A DNA stretch of 64,000 nt from CAVQWH01 sp963717595 (GTDB taxonomy: Bacteria; Patescibacteriota; Saccharimonadia; Saccharimonadales; Saccharimonadaceae): assembly GCA_963717595.1 (NCBI GenBank), contig CAVQWH010000001.1, positions 372,001 to 436,000 on the forward strand, read 5' to 3'. Positions 41,567-50,288 of the stretch are shown here, in pieces. The notes beneath the pieces are model-generated. The model worked only from the letters and a program-made list of their open reading frames with translations, was not told where the DNA came from and made no database searches. How positions within the stretch are numbered: position 1 is the first letter of the stretch; every line of letters begins with the position of its first letter. Made by a program: the position numbers and the translations under genes.

Positions 41567-42474
41567 GAATAGCAATACTTTCCAATGGGCCTGGCAACTA
41601 TTCTACTAAACGGCTAAAAGAAGAAGCCCTAAAGCGTGGACACGAAGTTAAGATAATTAAATATCGTGATTGTTACGCCAGTATTGAAAAAAGCCACCCC
41701 TCTGTTGGTTACAAAGGGGAAGAGCTGAAAGGCTTTGATGCTGTAATTCCTCGAATCGCTAGTAGTATGACTCGTTATGGGTCAGCAATTGTACGTCAGT
41801 TTGAAATGCAAGGCGTTTACACACCAATTAGCTCAATTGCTATTACGCGCGGACGTGACAAATTACGCGCTATGCAGCTTTTGTCTAGAGCTGGGGTAGG
41901 AATTCCTAAAACGGTTTTCTCTCGTAACACTGCTGATATTGACAGCATGATTGAACAGCTTGGAGGGACGCCGGTGATAATTAAGTTAGCACGCGGTACC
42001 CATGGTAATGGAGTAGTACTTGCTGAAACTAAAAAGGCAGCAAAGTCTGTTTTGCAGGCGTTTTACTTAAACAATGAAGATGGCACTAACATTTTACTCC
42101 AGGAATTTATCAAAGAATCTGCCGGTGAAGATATTCGTGCTTTTGTAGTTGGCAGGCGAGTTGTTGCTAGCATGAAGCGCCAAAGCCTTGACGATGATTT
42201 TCGTTCCAACCTACATCAAGGAGCCGAGGGAAAAACTGTTAAACTAACCGACGAAGAAAGAAAAACTGCTATTAAAACCGCCAGAGCTATGGGCATGAAT
42301 ATATGCGGCGTAGACATGATGCGCTCAAAGCGCGGGCCTTTGATTCTAGAAATTAATTCGAGTCCAGGTTTTGCGATTGAAAAAGTAACTGGGCGTAACG
42401 TGGGCGAAGCTGTCATTAAATACATCGAACTTAACGCTAAACGACGTCACAAGAAAGATAAGGTTGGGGCTTAG
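41563..42474 (+). CDS. rimK: RimK-family alpha-L-glutamate ligase (ATP-grasp)
   Basis: ATP-grasp enzyme that adds glutamate residues to a protein C-terminus (ribosomal S6 in E. coli) or makes related gamma or alpha peptides. The 303 residues show the N-terminal sub-domain with DAVIPRIASSMTRYGSAIVRQFE near residue 62, the ATP-binding stretch VIIKLARGTHGNGVVLAET near 140, the acidic LLQEFIKESAGEDIRAFVVG near 185, RSNLHQGAEG near 220, and the metal-binding end LILEINSSPGF near 265. The 4-base overlap with the retropepsin gene and the DUF1704 gene upstream make a writer-eraser arrangement. Confidence 0.94.
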   Translation: MRIAILSNGPGNYSTKRLKEEALKRGHEVKIIKYRDCYASIEKSHPSVGYKGEELKGFDAVIPRIASSMTRYGSAIVRQFEMQGVYTPISSIAITRGRDKLRAMQLLSRAGVGIPKTVFSRNTADIDSMIEQLGGTPVIIKLARGTHGNGVVLAETKKAAKSVLQAFYLNNEDGTNILLQEFIKESAGEDIRAFVVGRRVVASMKRQSLDDDFRSNLHQGAEGKTVKLTDEERKTAIKTARAMGMNICGVDMMRSKRGPLILEINSSPGFAIEKVTGRNVGEAVIKYIELNAKRRHKKDKVGA

Positions 42475-42480
42475 CCAGTT

Positions 42481-42963
42481 ATGACTTTTACAACCATATT
42501 TATAATTTTCCTCGCAGCCTTGTTTGTTTTAAGCTATCTAACCAAGCGTCGTTTTGGTGTACTAGGTTTAGCTTTAGCTGCAGGAGCTGTTATTAGCCAG
42601 TATTGGACAAATACTCTTACGCCGTTAATTAGAGACCAGGGTATACAGATAATTAACCCGCCACTAGCTAGCGTGGTAGCCGCTGCTTTAGTTCTTTTGC
42701 CAGCTATTTTGTTACTTTTTAGCGGTCCGACTTATCGGCAAAAAATACAAAGAATTGTTGGCTCCGCTTTATTCGCCCTACTGGCCGTAGCATTTTTGTT
42801 AGATGCACTGGGTGGTAGCTTACAGCTAGATAAAACCGGCTTATCGGTTTATGAGTTTGTTGATAGATTTAAGCCCACCATTATAGTAATCGGTTTAGCT
42901 GCAGCTATAGCTGATGTTTTAATGACCCACACTCCGCGTCGCCGTTCTCGCAAAAGCGAGTAG
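42481..42963 (+). CDS. Four-segment membrane protein, last gene of the rimK operon
   Basis: A 160-residue protein with about four membrane segments (about 3-20, 27-45, 62-80, 93-112 and possibly 132-148) and a very basic tail (HTPRRRSRKSE). I do not recognise the family. The start is 6 bases after the rimK stop, so it is likely co-transcribed. It may be unrelated to glutamylation, or may tether the module to the membrane; nothing in the sequence decides. A promoter-like TTGACA for the tRNA gene starts right after the stop. Confidence 0.6.
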   Translation: MTFTTIFIIFLAALFVLSYLTKRRFGVLGLALAAGAVISQYWTNTLTPLIRDQGIQIINPPLASVVAAALVLLPAILLLFSGPTYRQKIQRIVGSALFALLAVAFLLDALGGSLQLDKTGLSVYEFVDRFKPTIIVIGLAAAIADVLMTHTPRRRSRKSE

Positions 42964-43016
42964 ATTGACATACAGTGGTCAAAAGTGATAAGGTTTTCTC
43001 TGTTAGTATTACATGC

Positions 43017-43090
43017 GGGCCGTTAGCTCAGTTGGTTAGAGCACCTGCCTTTTAAGCAGGGTGTCCCGGGTTCGAGTCCCGGACGGCCTA
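43017..43090 (+). tRNA. tRNA-Lys (anticodon TTT)
   Basis: A full cloverleaf: acceptor GGGCCGT/ACGGCCT (one G-U pair), D stem GCTC/GAGC, anticodon stem CCTGC/GCAGG with loop CTTTTAA (anticodon at 43051-43053), T stem CCGGG/CCCGG with loop TTCGAGT, discriminator A. CCA is not encoded. A TTGACA (42965-42970) upstream, flanked by a TTGAC/GTCAA inverted repeat, may belong to its promoter. Confidence 0.97.
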
Positions 43091-43100
43091 TCCAAATTTA

Positions 43101-44009
43101 TCAGTGTCTATGTAAAAGAAACCTGCTTTTCTTAATATTTGAAAACTCTGCAAAAAATAGACCGATAAATACTAAACCTGTGCCTAAAATAAAAGTTTGT
43201 GATGGTTTTTCAGCCAATACGATGTATGCTATGACGATTGTTGCGATCGACTCTAGGTAATCATATATACCAGTCTCCATAGCCTTTTTGTGTTTGAGGG
43301 CGAAAAAGAATAATGGCTTGGCTAATGCCACTGCAATAGCACTGCCAGCCAAACCTATCCAACCCGAACTGGCCGTTGATGCAATATCCCAGCTGTGAAG
43401 TTGCCCTAAAGAATAAATAGCTATTGGTAACACACCAATAGTCATATGCATAAAAGTTAGCTGCTGAATATTTACTTTTTTAGTCAGAGGCTTACAAATG
43501 ACGACACTAATAGTTACACAAAAAACCGCAGCTACAATTAACAAGTTACCGATTAGCTCAGAGCTGTTCCCGTTGCTTATCCATGGTTTACCAATAATAA
43601 TTAATGAACCGGCAAGGGCAATACAAATTCCCAAGAACGTTCGGAGACTAAGACGTTCTTTAAGAAATGATGCAGACAGTACTAGCAGTATGAGTGGCCC
43701 GAGCATATAAATAACAGCGGAGTTACTGGCAGTGGTTTTAGTTAATCCGATGTAAAGTGCCAAAGAACTGAGAGTTATATAAAATACAGAGGCCAAGCTA
43801 GCTAGCAAAACAACCTTTAGCTTAAGTGGTTTCCAGTGACGAATGGCAGAAGGCGACAAGAAGAGTGCAGCTATCAAGAATCGCATGGTCATGAATATGG
43901 CCACCGGAATTGCTATCACACCCATTTTAATAAATACTATGTCTGCGCCCATTAGAATACTAACTATCGTCAAGGCTGCTATAGGTAAAATGGTTTTTTG
44001 TTTTTGCAT
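43101..44009 (-). CDS. EamA/DMT-family transporter
   Basis: A 302-residue membrane protein with ten hydrophobic segments in two EamA repeats. The first repeat starts PIAALTIVSILMGADIVFIK and ends with FLKERLSLRTFLGICIALAGSLII near residue 115; the second ends VLAEKPSQTFILGTGLVFIGLFF, the family's typical charged turn then final helix. It likely exports or imports small metabolites; the substrate is unknown. It lies convergent to the tRNA-Lys gene with 10 bases between. A TAAAAT -10 element is 6 bases upstream of the ATG. Sequence similarity with the EamA gene at 5.8 kb seems low. Confidence 0.87.
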   Translation of the reverse strand: MQKQKTILPIAALTIVSILMGADIVFIKMGVIAIPVAIFMTMRFLIAALFLSPSAIRHWKPLKLKVVLLASLASVFYITLSSLALYIGLTKTTASNSAVIYMLGPLILLVLSASFLKERLSLRTFLGICIALAGSLIIIGKPWISNGNSSELIGNLLIVAAVFCVTISVVICKPLTKKVNIQQLTFMHMTIGVLPIAIYSLGQLHSWDIASTASSGWIGLAGSAIAVALAKPLFFFALKHKKAMETGIYDYLESIATIVIAYIVLAEKPSQTFILGTGLVFIGLFFAEFSNIKKSRFLLHRH

Positions 44010-44015
44010 GATTTC

Positions 44016-44021
44016 ATTTTA
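44016..44021 (-). promoter_or_regulatory. -10 element of the second EamA gene, leaderless type
   Basis: On the minus strand TAAAAT is followed by 6 bases and the ATG at 44009. Confidence 0.45.
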
Positions 44022-44068
44022 TGTTATCACAACAAACATATATTAGGCTTTATTACCCTCTGTTGCTA

Positions 44069-44758
44069 CTAAGTGGAAATAGGTGTGTTGGCTGGTGGAG
44101 TTTGTGTATCTGGGGCGACTGAAGGTGATGAAGCTTGGCCAATAGTTTTGTATAGTACCGCAAAAACTGCGCTGTACATAAACAAGAAGTAGATAGTTAT
44201 CAGGATTCCCACAATAGTGATTACCGGTAGCGCCATTAAAATCATTACACCGATTATTCCCCACACGCTTCCAACACTCCCTCTAGTAGATTCCCAACTA
44301 GATTTTATAGCGTCTACGACGCCCATATCTTTATCTACTACGAAATAAAACGATAAAACTAATCTAGGCATTATAAAGAAGAAGGGAATTATAAACAATA
44401 AAAGACTAGCTATGGATATTAACCCTACGGCTATTTCTAGTAAAAAGAGTTTTGGCCATAAAGACAGACCTTTGCTTAGGGCTTGTCCAACACTTAAAGC
44501 CCTATTATTTACTCCCGCCAGGTAGGTGGAAACTTGAGCACCTACTATTATGATGAATATACCGAAGAAAATGAGACTAGCTCCACTATTCCTTAGTGAA
44601 GGCAGGTTAAATATGGCGTTTAAAGCAAACATAATTAACGCAATGAGTATCAAAGTTTCCAGGTTACGAAGAACGGCTTTTTTTGAAAGTTTATAAGCTT
44701 CAAATGCCCCTGGCCATCTAGCTGGCATAAAGGAGCTTGCTTGAGATTTTTGATCCAT
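44069..44758 (-). CDS. Multi-pass membrane protein of unknown function
   Basis: A 229-residue protein with a polar N-terminus (about 35 residues), five or six hydrophobic segments and a Ser/Thr/Pro-rich tail (about 210-229). Segments such as ALSKGLSLWPKLFLLEIAVGLI and DAIKSSWESTRGSVGSVWGII recall a broad class of bacterial membrane proteins with a repeated W-P-K/W-x-S-T pattern, but I cannot name the family. A TGTTATATT -10 lies about 50 bases upstream of the start, so this mRNA has a leader. The gap 44759-44934 before the next gene contains nothing else I can identify. Confidence 0.6.
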   Translation of the reverse strand: MDQKSQASSFMPARWPGAFEAYKLSKKAVLRNLETLILIALIMFALNAIFNLPSLRNSGASLIFFGIFIIIVGAQVSTYLAGVNNRALSVGQALSKGLSLWPKLFLLEIAVGLISIASLLLFIIPFFFIMPRLVLSFYFVVDKDMGVVDAIKSSWESTRGSVGSVWGIIGVMILMALPVITIVGILITIYFLFMYSAVFAVLYKTIGQASSPSVAPDTQTPPANTPIST

Positions 44759-44934
44759 TGTTGAGAGTCCTTACGCTTAATTAAACTATTTCGTACAATA
44801 TAACATGGGTGTTGTATTAAAATCAAACTCCCTCTCTTTATACCCAGCAATTGCACTACGTACTTAAAGTAAGGGGGCACTGTATTTCTTTATTGCGCTT
44901 AATCTGATTTCACGCTACAATTCTCATAAGCATT

Positions 44935-45936
44935 ATGAAAGCCATTACTAAGCATTTTGCCAAGAAAACAAAGGGTCTTCACTCATCTCAATCTGCCTTT
45001 GCTCTTCCTACCGTGGTTTTGACTGCAACTATCTTAATGATAGCGGCTGTTTCAGTGGCACAAACAGTCGTTACTATCAGCACGGCCGTACGTGCACAAA
45101 ATTGGCAAAACTTGGCCGATGAGGCTGTTCAGGCGGGGATTTCTTATGCTACTAGTTGTCTTCGCCAAAATACCATTAGCTACTGGAGCAGTTCGCTAAC
45201 ACCTAATACTAGCTGTAGTGGCACTTCTGGTTCTGGCGGTAACTATATAGAACAAAACAGCCAATACACCTCCACCTTTTCTGTCGCCCCGCCAGATACT
45301 TCCGGTTCAAAACCCGAAGCTACGGTAACAGGCACAGTTACGCTAGCTGGCACCACCAAGCAATATATTTCTAAAGGCGTAGCAATTGTAAATCTAGCTT
45401 CAAATCCTACTACTACAACGCTTCCCACGAGCCCTGTCGATGGCCAGGAAGTCTATTATCGTGTAAACCGGGGAGATGGTACTTATGCTTATTGGCACCT
45501 AAGGTATAACGCATCTACTACGTATTGGGATTTTTTGGGAGGTCCTAGTATGTTTGCACAAGTTGACGCTACTCAAACTACTACAAGTACAACCTTCACT
45601 AATCTGGCTACTGTAGGACCTTCTTTAACTGTGCCATTAGCTGGAGATTATGATGTTACTATAGGAGCGCGATTATACGGTACAACCAATAGTATGGCCA
45701 GCCAAATGGGCTATTCTATAAACGGGGGTGGAGTTGGTTATATTATAGATAGTTATAGCGGAGCTTCATATGACGGCGGTGCAACAGTTGCAACTCACGA
45801 GGTTCGAACAGTTCGACAGACAGGTATCACTGCTAACGCATCATTTGTAGCAAAATATCGTGTTTTCCCTACTACTAATGTTCCTGGCTATTTTGGGTAT
45901 CGAACAATGCAGATAAGCCCTGTAAGGGTTAAGTAA
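44935..45936 (+). CDS. Pilin-like secreted protein with C-terminal beta domain
   Basis: A 333-residue protein with a basic leader (KHFAKKTKGLHSS) followed by SAFALPTVVLTATILMIAAVS, a hydrophobic helix that resembles a type IV pilin or PilX-type N-terminus, although the usual Gly-Phe cut site is replaced by Ala-Phe. The first domain has two cysteines (near 76 and 86) that may pair. A short tyrosine/Trp-rich module (about 165-200) and a jelly-roll-like C-terminal domain (about 205-333) follow. It is probably a minor pilin or pilus-tip adhesin used with the pil operon at 55-61 kb. A TACAAT -10 lies about 13 bases upstream of the ATG. Confidence 0.62.
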   Translation: MKAITKHFAKKTKGLHSSQSAFALPTVVLTATILMIAAVSVAQTVVTISTAVRAQNWQNLADEAVQAGISYATSCLRQNTISYWSSSLTPNTSCSGTSGSGGNYIEQNSQYTSTFSVAPPDTSGSKPEATVTGTVTLAGTTKQYISKGVAIVNLASNPTTTTLPTSPVDGQEVYYRVNRGDGTYAYWHLRYNASTTYWDFLGGPSMFAQVDATQTTTSTTFTNLATVGPSLTVPLAGDYDVTIGARLYGTTNSMASQMGYSINGGGVGYIIDSYSGASYDGGATVATHEVRTVRQTGITANASFVAKYRVFPTTNVPGYFGYRTMQISPVRVK

Positions 45937-45981
45937 GTAGCAATTTCATATAGTGCCCTAGCTTGGTTTATCCAAAATTAT

Positions 45982-47451
45982 ATGCAGAATAGTCAGTTTA
46001 TGCATTCAAAACTTAGCGCCAAGGCGCATAGCTCTTGGCTTGTTGCTTTTGGGTCTTTCAGTATACTGCTTGGCATTGCGCTAGCATTTGTAGCCCCTAT
46101 TTCGTTTGCTAACCCGGGCTGGCTAATAGCTTCTTTGGCTTTACTGATAGTTACAGCAATTGGGCGTACTAGGTTATTTTTGATAGTCGCAGTTTTAGCT
46201 GGGCTGCTACTTGGCTTATGGCGCGGTGCTCTGGAAAAAATTGACCTGCAGCCTTATCAGTTTTATTTAGGCAAAGAAGTTCATTTAAAAGGAGTTATTA
46301 CCCAAGATCCAACTAATGATTCTAGTAAATGGCAGGTGCAGGTGGGTGGTGTAAAGGTTGAAAATAAGAGCTTGCCTGGCCAAGTATGGGCCTCAGTATT
46401 TTCGCACCTAAAGCTGAAGCGTAGCGATCACGTTGAGTTGGTCGGCAAGTTACGCCCTGGCTTTGGCGGCTTTCCGGCTAGCATGAGTTTTGCAAAACTT
46501 GTCAGCGCTAAGCGTCAAAAAAACGGGGATATTCCCTTGCAAGCTCGGGATGTGTTTGCCACTGGCGTGCATCACAGTATTCGTGAGCCAGAAGCGAGCC
46601 TGGGGCTGGGCTATTTAGTGGGTCAAAAACATACTTTACCTAAAAGCTTAACTAACAACTTGCAGATTGTCGGCTTAACACACGTAGTAGTGGCCAGCGG
46701 TTATAATCTTACGATTTTGGTGCGCCTGGCAAGAAGATTGTTTGTTAAAGCTTCAAAATATCTTGCTGCACTTTCTGCTGGCACTATGATGCTAGTTTTT
46801 ATTTTAATTACGGGGTTTAGCCCTAGTATGGTGCGGGCGGGAATAGTTGCCGGCTTAAGCTTAGCTGCTTGGTATTATGGCCGGCGTATTCATCCGCTTG
46901 TTTTGCTGCCTTTTTCAGCTGCAATTACTGTGCTAATTACGCCTTTATATATTTGGGGTGATGTTGGCTGGTATCTTTCGTTTGCGGCTTTTGCGGGAGT
47001 GATTATTCTAGCGCCGCTAATCACCAGTTTCTTTCACAGGAGCCAAGAACGTCCCGGCACAGTCAAACAAATTTTTATAGAAACCGTTACTGCTCAGCTA
47101 GTTACTTTGCCGATTATTGCATTTACTTTTGGGCATTATTCTTTGTTTGCTCTGCCAGCTAATTTATTAGTTTTACCTTTTGTACCGCTTGCTATGGTAT
47201 TTACTTTTGTAGCGGGGCTGGCCGGCTTACTGATTCCTGGCTTGGCTACGTTTTTCGGTGCGCCAGCTAGCGCGCTGCTAGGCTATATGGCTAGTGTTAT
47301 AAATAAGTTAGCTTCCTTGCCTTTAGCGCAAGGACAGCTGAACTTTAACGTACTTATTTTAGTAATAAGTTATTTTTCTATAATTCTGCTAGGTATATTT
47401 TTATGGCACAAAACTAAGCATGATTTTAGCAAAGATAATATTATCGAATAA
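45982..47451 (+). CDS. comEC: ComEC/Rec2-type DNA uptake channel
   Basis: Membrane channel that carries single-stranded DNA into the cell during natural transformation. The 489 residues have two N-terminal membrane segments, a soluble OB-like part (about 90-180, YLGKEVHLKGVITQDP) and a competence domain with many helices, including THVVVASGYNLTILV near residue 233 (the family's H-x-V-x-S-G-x-N/H motif) and GFSPSMVRAGIVAGL near 280. The C-terminal metallo-beta-lactamase-like nuclease domain of long ComEC proteins is missing. With a type IV pilus and RecA in the window, DNA uptake is plausible. Confidence 0.92.
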   Translation: MQNSQFMHSKLSAKAHSSWLVAFGSFSILLGIALAFVAPISFANPGWLIASLALLIVTAIGRTRLFLIVAVLAGLLLGLWRGALEKIDLQPYQFYLGKEVHLKGVITQDPTNDSSKWQVQVGGVKVENKSLPGQVWASVFSHLKLKRSDHVELVGKLRPGFGGFPASMSFAKLVSAKRQKNGDIPLQARDVFATGVHHSIREPEASLGLGYLVGQKHTLPKSLTNNLQIVGLTHVVVASGYNLTILVRLARRLFVKASKYLAALSAGTMMLVFILITGFSPSMVRAGIVAGLSLAAWYYGRRIHPLVLLPFSAAITVLITPLYIWGDVGWYLSFAAFAGVIILAPLITSFFHRSQERPGTVKQIFIETVTAQLVTLPIIAFTFGHYSLFALPANLLVLPFVPLAMVFTFVAGLAGLLIPGLATFFGAPASALLGYMASVINKLASLPLAQGQLNFNVLILVISYFSIILLGIFLWHKTKHDFSKDNIIE

Positions 47452-47495
47452 ATTGGTATAATATTATTAAACAAAGTAATAATCTTAGGAGTTTT

Positions 47496-48221
47496 ATGTC
47501 CGGGCATAGTAAATGGTCTACAATTAAGCGTCAAAAAGGCGCCAATGACGCCAAGCGTGGCGCGTTGTTTACAAAGCTAGGTAATCAGATTGCCATTGCT
47601 GCTCGTGGCGGTACTGACCCGGAAATGAACCCGAGCCTAGCCATGGCTATAGAAAAAGCCCGGGCTTCGAATATGCCAAACGCCAACATTCAGCGCTCTA
47701 TAGATAGGGTGAAAGATAAAAATGCTGCCCAGCTGGAAGAAGTTACATATGAAGGTTATGCGCCGGGCGGGATCGGCTTGATTATTGAATGCGCAACTGA
47801 TAACAAAAATCGCACTTACCCAGAAGTACGCACGGCTTTAACTAAAAATGGCGGCTCAGTCGCCGAAGCAGGTAGCGTGGCATTCCAGTTTACTCGCAAA
47901 GGTGTGATTCGTGTAGCAGCTAGCGGTGAAGATGCTTTGCTAGCAGTTTTAGATGCCGGTGCGGAAGATGCCAACGAAGAAAATGGAGAAATTATAGTTT
48001 ACACTTCTGACAAAGGTTTAGCTAAAGTTCGCGATGCCATTAAACAAGCTGGCCTAGAGGTTAAAGAAGCCGAGCTGGCTTATGTGCCAAATAACGAAAT
48101 TGAGATTTCTGAGTCAGAAGTTGCCCGCAAGGTTGTAAAAGTTATTGATGCTCTGGAAGAGCTAGACGACGTAGTAAATGTGCACAGTAATTTCGCGCCC
48201 GCTGATGGCGTGAGTCTTTGA
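47496..48221 (+). CDS. yebC: YebC/PmpR-type protein (TACO1-like)
   Basis: A 241-residue member of the YebC family, described as transcription regulators and, more recently, as factors easing translation through difficult stretches. It opens with the invariant MSGHSKWSTIKRQKGANDAKR and continues with ARGGTDPEMNPSLAMAIEKAR near residue 37 and YEGYAPGG near 86. A Shine-Dalgarno TAGGAG lies 4 bases before the ATG. The gene order yebC-ruvC-ruvA-ruvB is widely conserved in bacteria; here a lamin-tail protein gene is inserted between yebC and ruvC. Confidence 0.95.
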   Translation: MSGHSKWSTIKRQKGANDAKRGALFTKLGNQIAIAARGGTDPEMNPSLAMAIEKARASNMPNANIQRSIDRVKDKNAAQLEEVTYEGYAPGGIGLIIECATDNKNRTYPEVRTALTKNGGSVAEAGSVAFQFTRKGVIRVAASGEDALLAVLDAGAEDANEENGEIIVYTSDKGLAKVRDAIKQAGLEVKEAELAYVPNNEIEISESEVARKVVKVIDALEELDDVVNVHSNFAPADGVSL

Positions 48222-48257
48222 CTCAGCGAAGCCTACATAGTAACATCGATAGTAATT

Positions 48258-49810
48258 ATGAAAAAGCTTATGCTGGCTTTGGCAGCTATGGTTTTTGGTG
48301 TGATTGTTTTTGCGCCCAAAACTATGGCAGATAGTTCGGGACTTATTTTTACGGCGCTCCAGACTAGTTCCAATCTTGATTATGCGGAAATTTATAATAG
48401 CTCCAATGAACCTGTTGATATGGATGGCTGGTCGGTTGAAGTAACAATAACTGATGCTGATAATTCTTCGTCAAATTTTGTATGCTCGATTAATTTAAGT
48501 GGATGGCTGCGTCCACAAAGTTATGGAATTTTGGCCGACCAAGGTATTGTGCAAAATGACAGTAATCAACTGACTTATAAAAATTCCCAGTGCTCGCCGT
48601 CTGGGTTTAAGGCAGTTTATGTTTCAAAGCTTGTATTAAAAAATAATGAAACTGTTTTTGATTCATTGAGTCCAACAGATCAAGAGGGTGCGTGGGTACG
48701 AAAGCATGTTTCCTCAGTTAGTAATAAATATAGAAGTACTGGGAATTTTGATGATGACTTTGACTCTGTGAGTAATATAACCTTACAAACTGGCGGTTGG
48801 TACGATGGACCCCAGCTTCAACTGAAGGTTTAGAGGTTGTAGAAATTTTACCAAATCACAAAGATTGTTCCCCGCTTGGTACCAGCTTAGAATGTGGTGA
48901 TTATGTAAAGCTTTATAATTCGTCTAACCACGATATTAACTTGGCAAACTATAGGCTAAGAATTGGCTACAAAGGCCAAAATCCTAGTATTAGTAATACA
49001 TTCACGTGGGGTCAAAACCTTGATCCAGCTAACGATGAGTTAGATTTGTCTGCCGGACAATACTTTACTTTAACTACTCGCGATGACGGCTCGCTTTTAA
49101 GTGTACCGGATGATGGCGATTTTGTTTGGCTGGAGGATGCTTACGGGCAAAAAGTGTATAGTCCTGTTGTAGAATATCCTAGCGCAGCTTCTACTACCAA
49201 AGTAGGATATTCCTGGGCGTTTGATGGAGCGAGTTGGCAATGGACTAGCATGCCTAGCCCGGAAGGCTCGAATTATTTTTATCTTCCGCCCAGTACATCT
49301 ACCACCAGTAGCGGCAATGAGCTGAAGCCGTGTCGGTCCGATCAATTTAGAAACCCACTTACTAACCGCTGCAAAAAGAAAGATAGCGCTTCGTCCAGCT
49401 TAAAACCATGTCGCTCAGATCAGTTTAGGAATCCCGTAACCAATAGGTGTAAAAGTAAAGCCAGCGTTTCAAGCTCTCTAAAACCTTGCAAGCCGAATCA
49501 ATTTCGTAATCCTGCTACTAATCGTTGCAAGAGTAAGGCTAGTGTAGGGTCTAGTCTGAAGCCGTGTAAGCCAGGCCAAAAGCGCAACCCTTTAACTAAT
49601 CGCTGTCGCAAAGTCGGGCAAGTAGCTGGTGCTGCCGTGCAAAAGATTCAAGATGTTCCTCAAAAAACCGGAGTTAGCTGGTGGGTAGCAGGGGCAGCGG
49701 GAGCAAGTGCTGTTGGCTATGGTGTTTACGAATGGCGTAGTGAAATCATCACTCTTTCCCAGCGCCTGTTGCAATTACCGAAGAGTGGCCAAGTAAGCTA
49801 TACTAAAGTT
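48258..49810 (+). CDS. Secreted lamin-tail domain protein with four 26-residue cysteine repeats (frameshifted)
   Basis: A signal peptide (residues 1-24, cut near TMA) is followed by a lamin-tail-like beta domain (FTALQTSSNLDYAEIYNSSNEPVDMDGWSV). As written the frame stops at 48833, but a T missing near 48806 would join it to the next frame (WTPASTEGLEVVEIL), which encodes a second lamin-tail domain (GDYVKLYNSSNHDINLANYRL), four repeats (49322-49612) and a membrane segment (about 49680-49730). The second frame then runs without a stop into ruvC. Lamin-tail domains are extracellular ligand- or DNA-associated modules in bacteria, so this is likely a surface protein. It has been inserted into the yebC-ruvC neighbourhood. 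Confidence 0.75.
49322..49612 (+). repeat. Four tandem 78-bp repeats encoding a paired-cysteine motif
   Basis: Units start at 49322, 49400, 49478 and 49556, exactly 78 bp apart (the last is incomplete). Each encodes LKPC-x5-RNP-x-TNRC, with two cysteines 14 residues apart. The motif resembles the 2-cysteine adaptor domain known from large DNA viruses (by memory of its pattern), which would be unusual in a bacterial surface protein. Confidence 0.75.
49799..49804 (+). promoter_or_regulatory. -10 element of ruvC, leaderless type
   Basis: TATACT followed by 6 bases and the ATG at 49811; it lies within the frame of the lamin-tail protein and shows ruvC can be expressed alone. Confidence 0.55.
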
Positions 49811-50281
49811 ATGCGAATTTTAGGCATTGATCCGGGCACTGGGATTTTGGGCTTTGGTGTTATTGACCATGAAAAAGGCAAGTCTAAATTAATTGATGCC
49901 GGAGTTATCCGCACGCCCGTGAAAGAAGATGATGCCGTGCGGCTAAAAACCATTTACGAAGAACTGACGGAAATTATAAAAACCACCAGGCCTAAGGCGA
50001 TGTCAGTTGAAAAGCTATTTTTCGCCAAAAATGTAACCACTGCTATGACCGTGGCCCAGGCGCGGGGGATAGTTTTGCTTTGCGGGCAGCAGGCCGGGCT
50101 GGATATTTATGAGTATACGCCGCTGCAAATAAAGCAGGCGCTGACTGGCTATGGCCAGGCTACTAAACAGCAGATTCAAGAAATGGTGCGTCTGAGCTTA
50201 GGGCTGAAAGATGTGCCAAAACCAGATGATTGTGCCGATGCCATAGCTGCGGCTATTATGCACGCCCAGACTGTGCAATAA
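49811..50281 (+). CDS. ruvC: Holliday junction resolvase RuvC
   Basis: Dimeric endonuclease that cuts Holliday junctions bound by RuvAB. The 156 residues have the four catalytic acids: D7 in LGIDPGTG, the Glu in MSVEKLFFAKN near 66, and the two Asp of PDDCADAIAAA near 138-141. The length is normal. The start ATG 49811 is supported by the family beginning (MRILGIDPG) and by a -10 element 6 bases upstream. No stop codon separates it from the upstream lamin-tail frame, so a longer fusion (from 48797) is formally open, but a membrane-tethered RuvC is not known to me. Followed 7 bases later by ruvA. Confidence 0.95.
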   Translation: MRILGIDPGTGILGFGVIDHEKGKSKLIDAGVIRTPVKEDDAVRLKTIYEELTEIIKTTRPKAMSVEKLFFAKNVTTAMTVAQARGIVLLCGQQAGLDIYEYTPLQIKQALTGYGQATKQQIQEMVRLSLGLKDVPKPDDCADAIAAAIMHAQTVQ

Positions 50282-50288
50282 TAGTGTT

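Noticed and set aside
48797..50281. One natural fusion protein of the lamin-tail part and RuvC
   Set aside because: RuvC has its canonical start and a -10 element 6 bases before it, and base errors are already evident in the upstream gene; fusion kept only as an open question.
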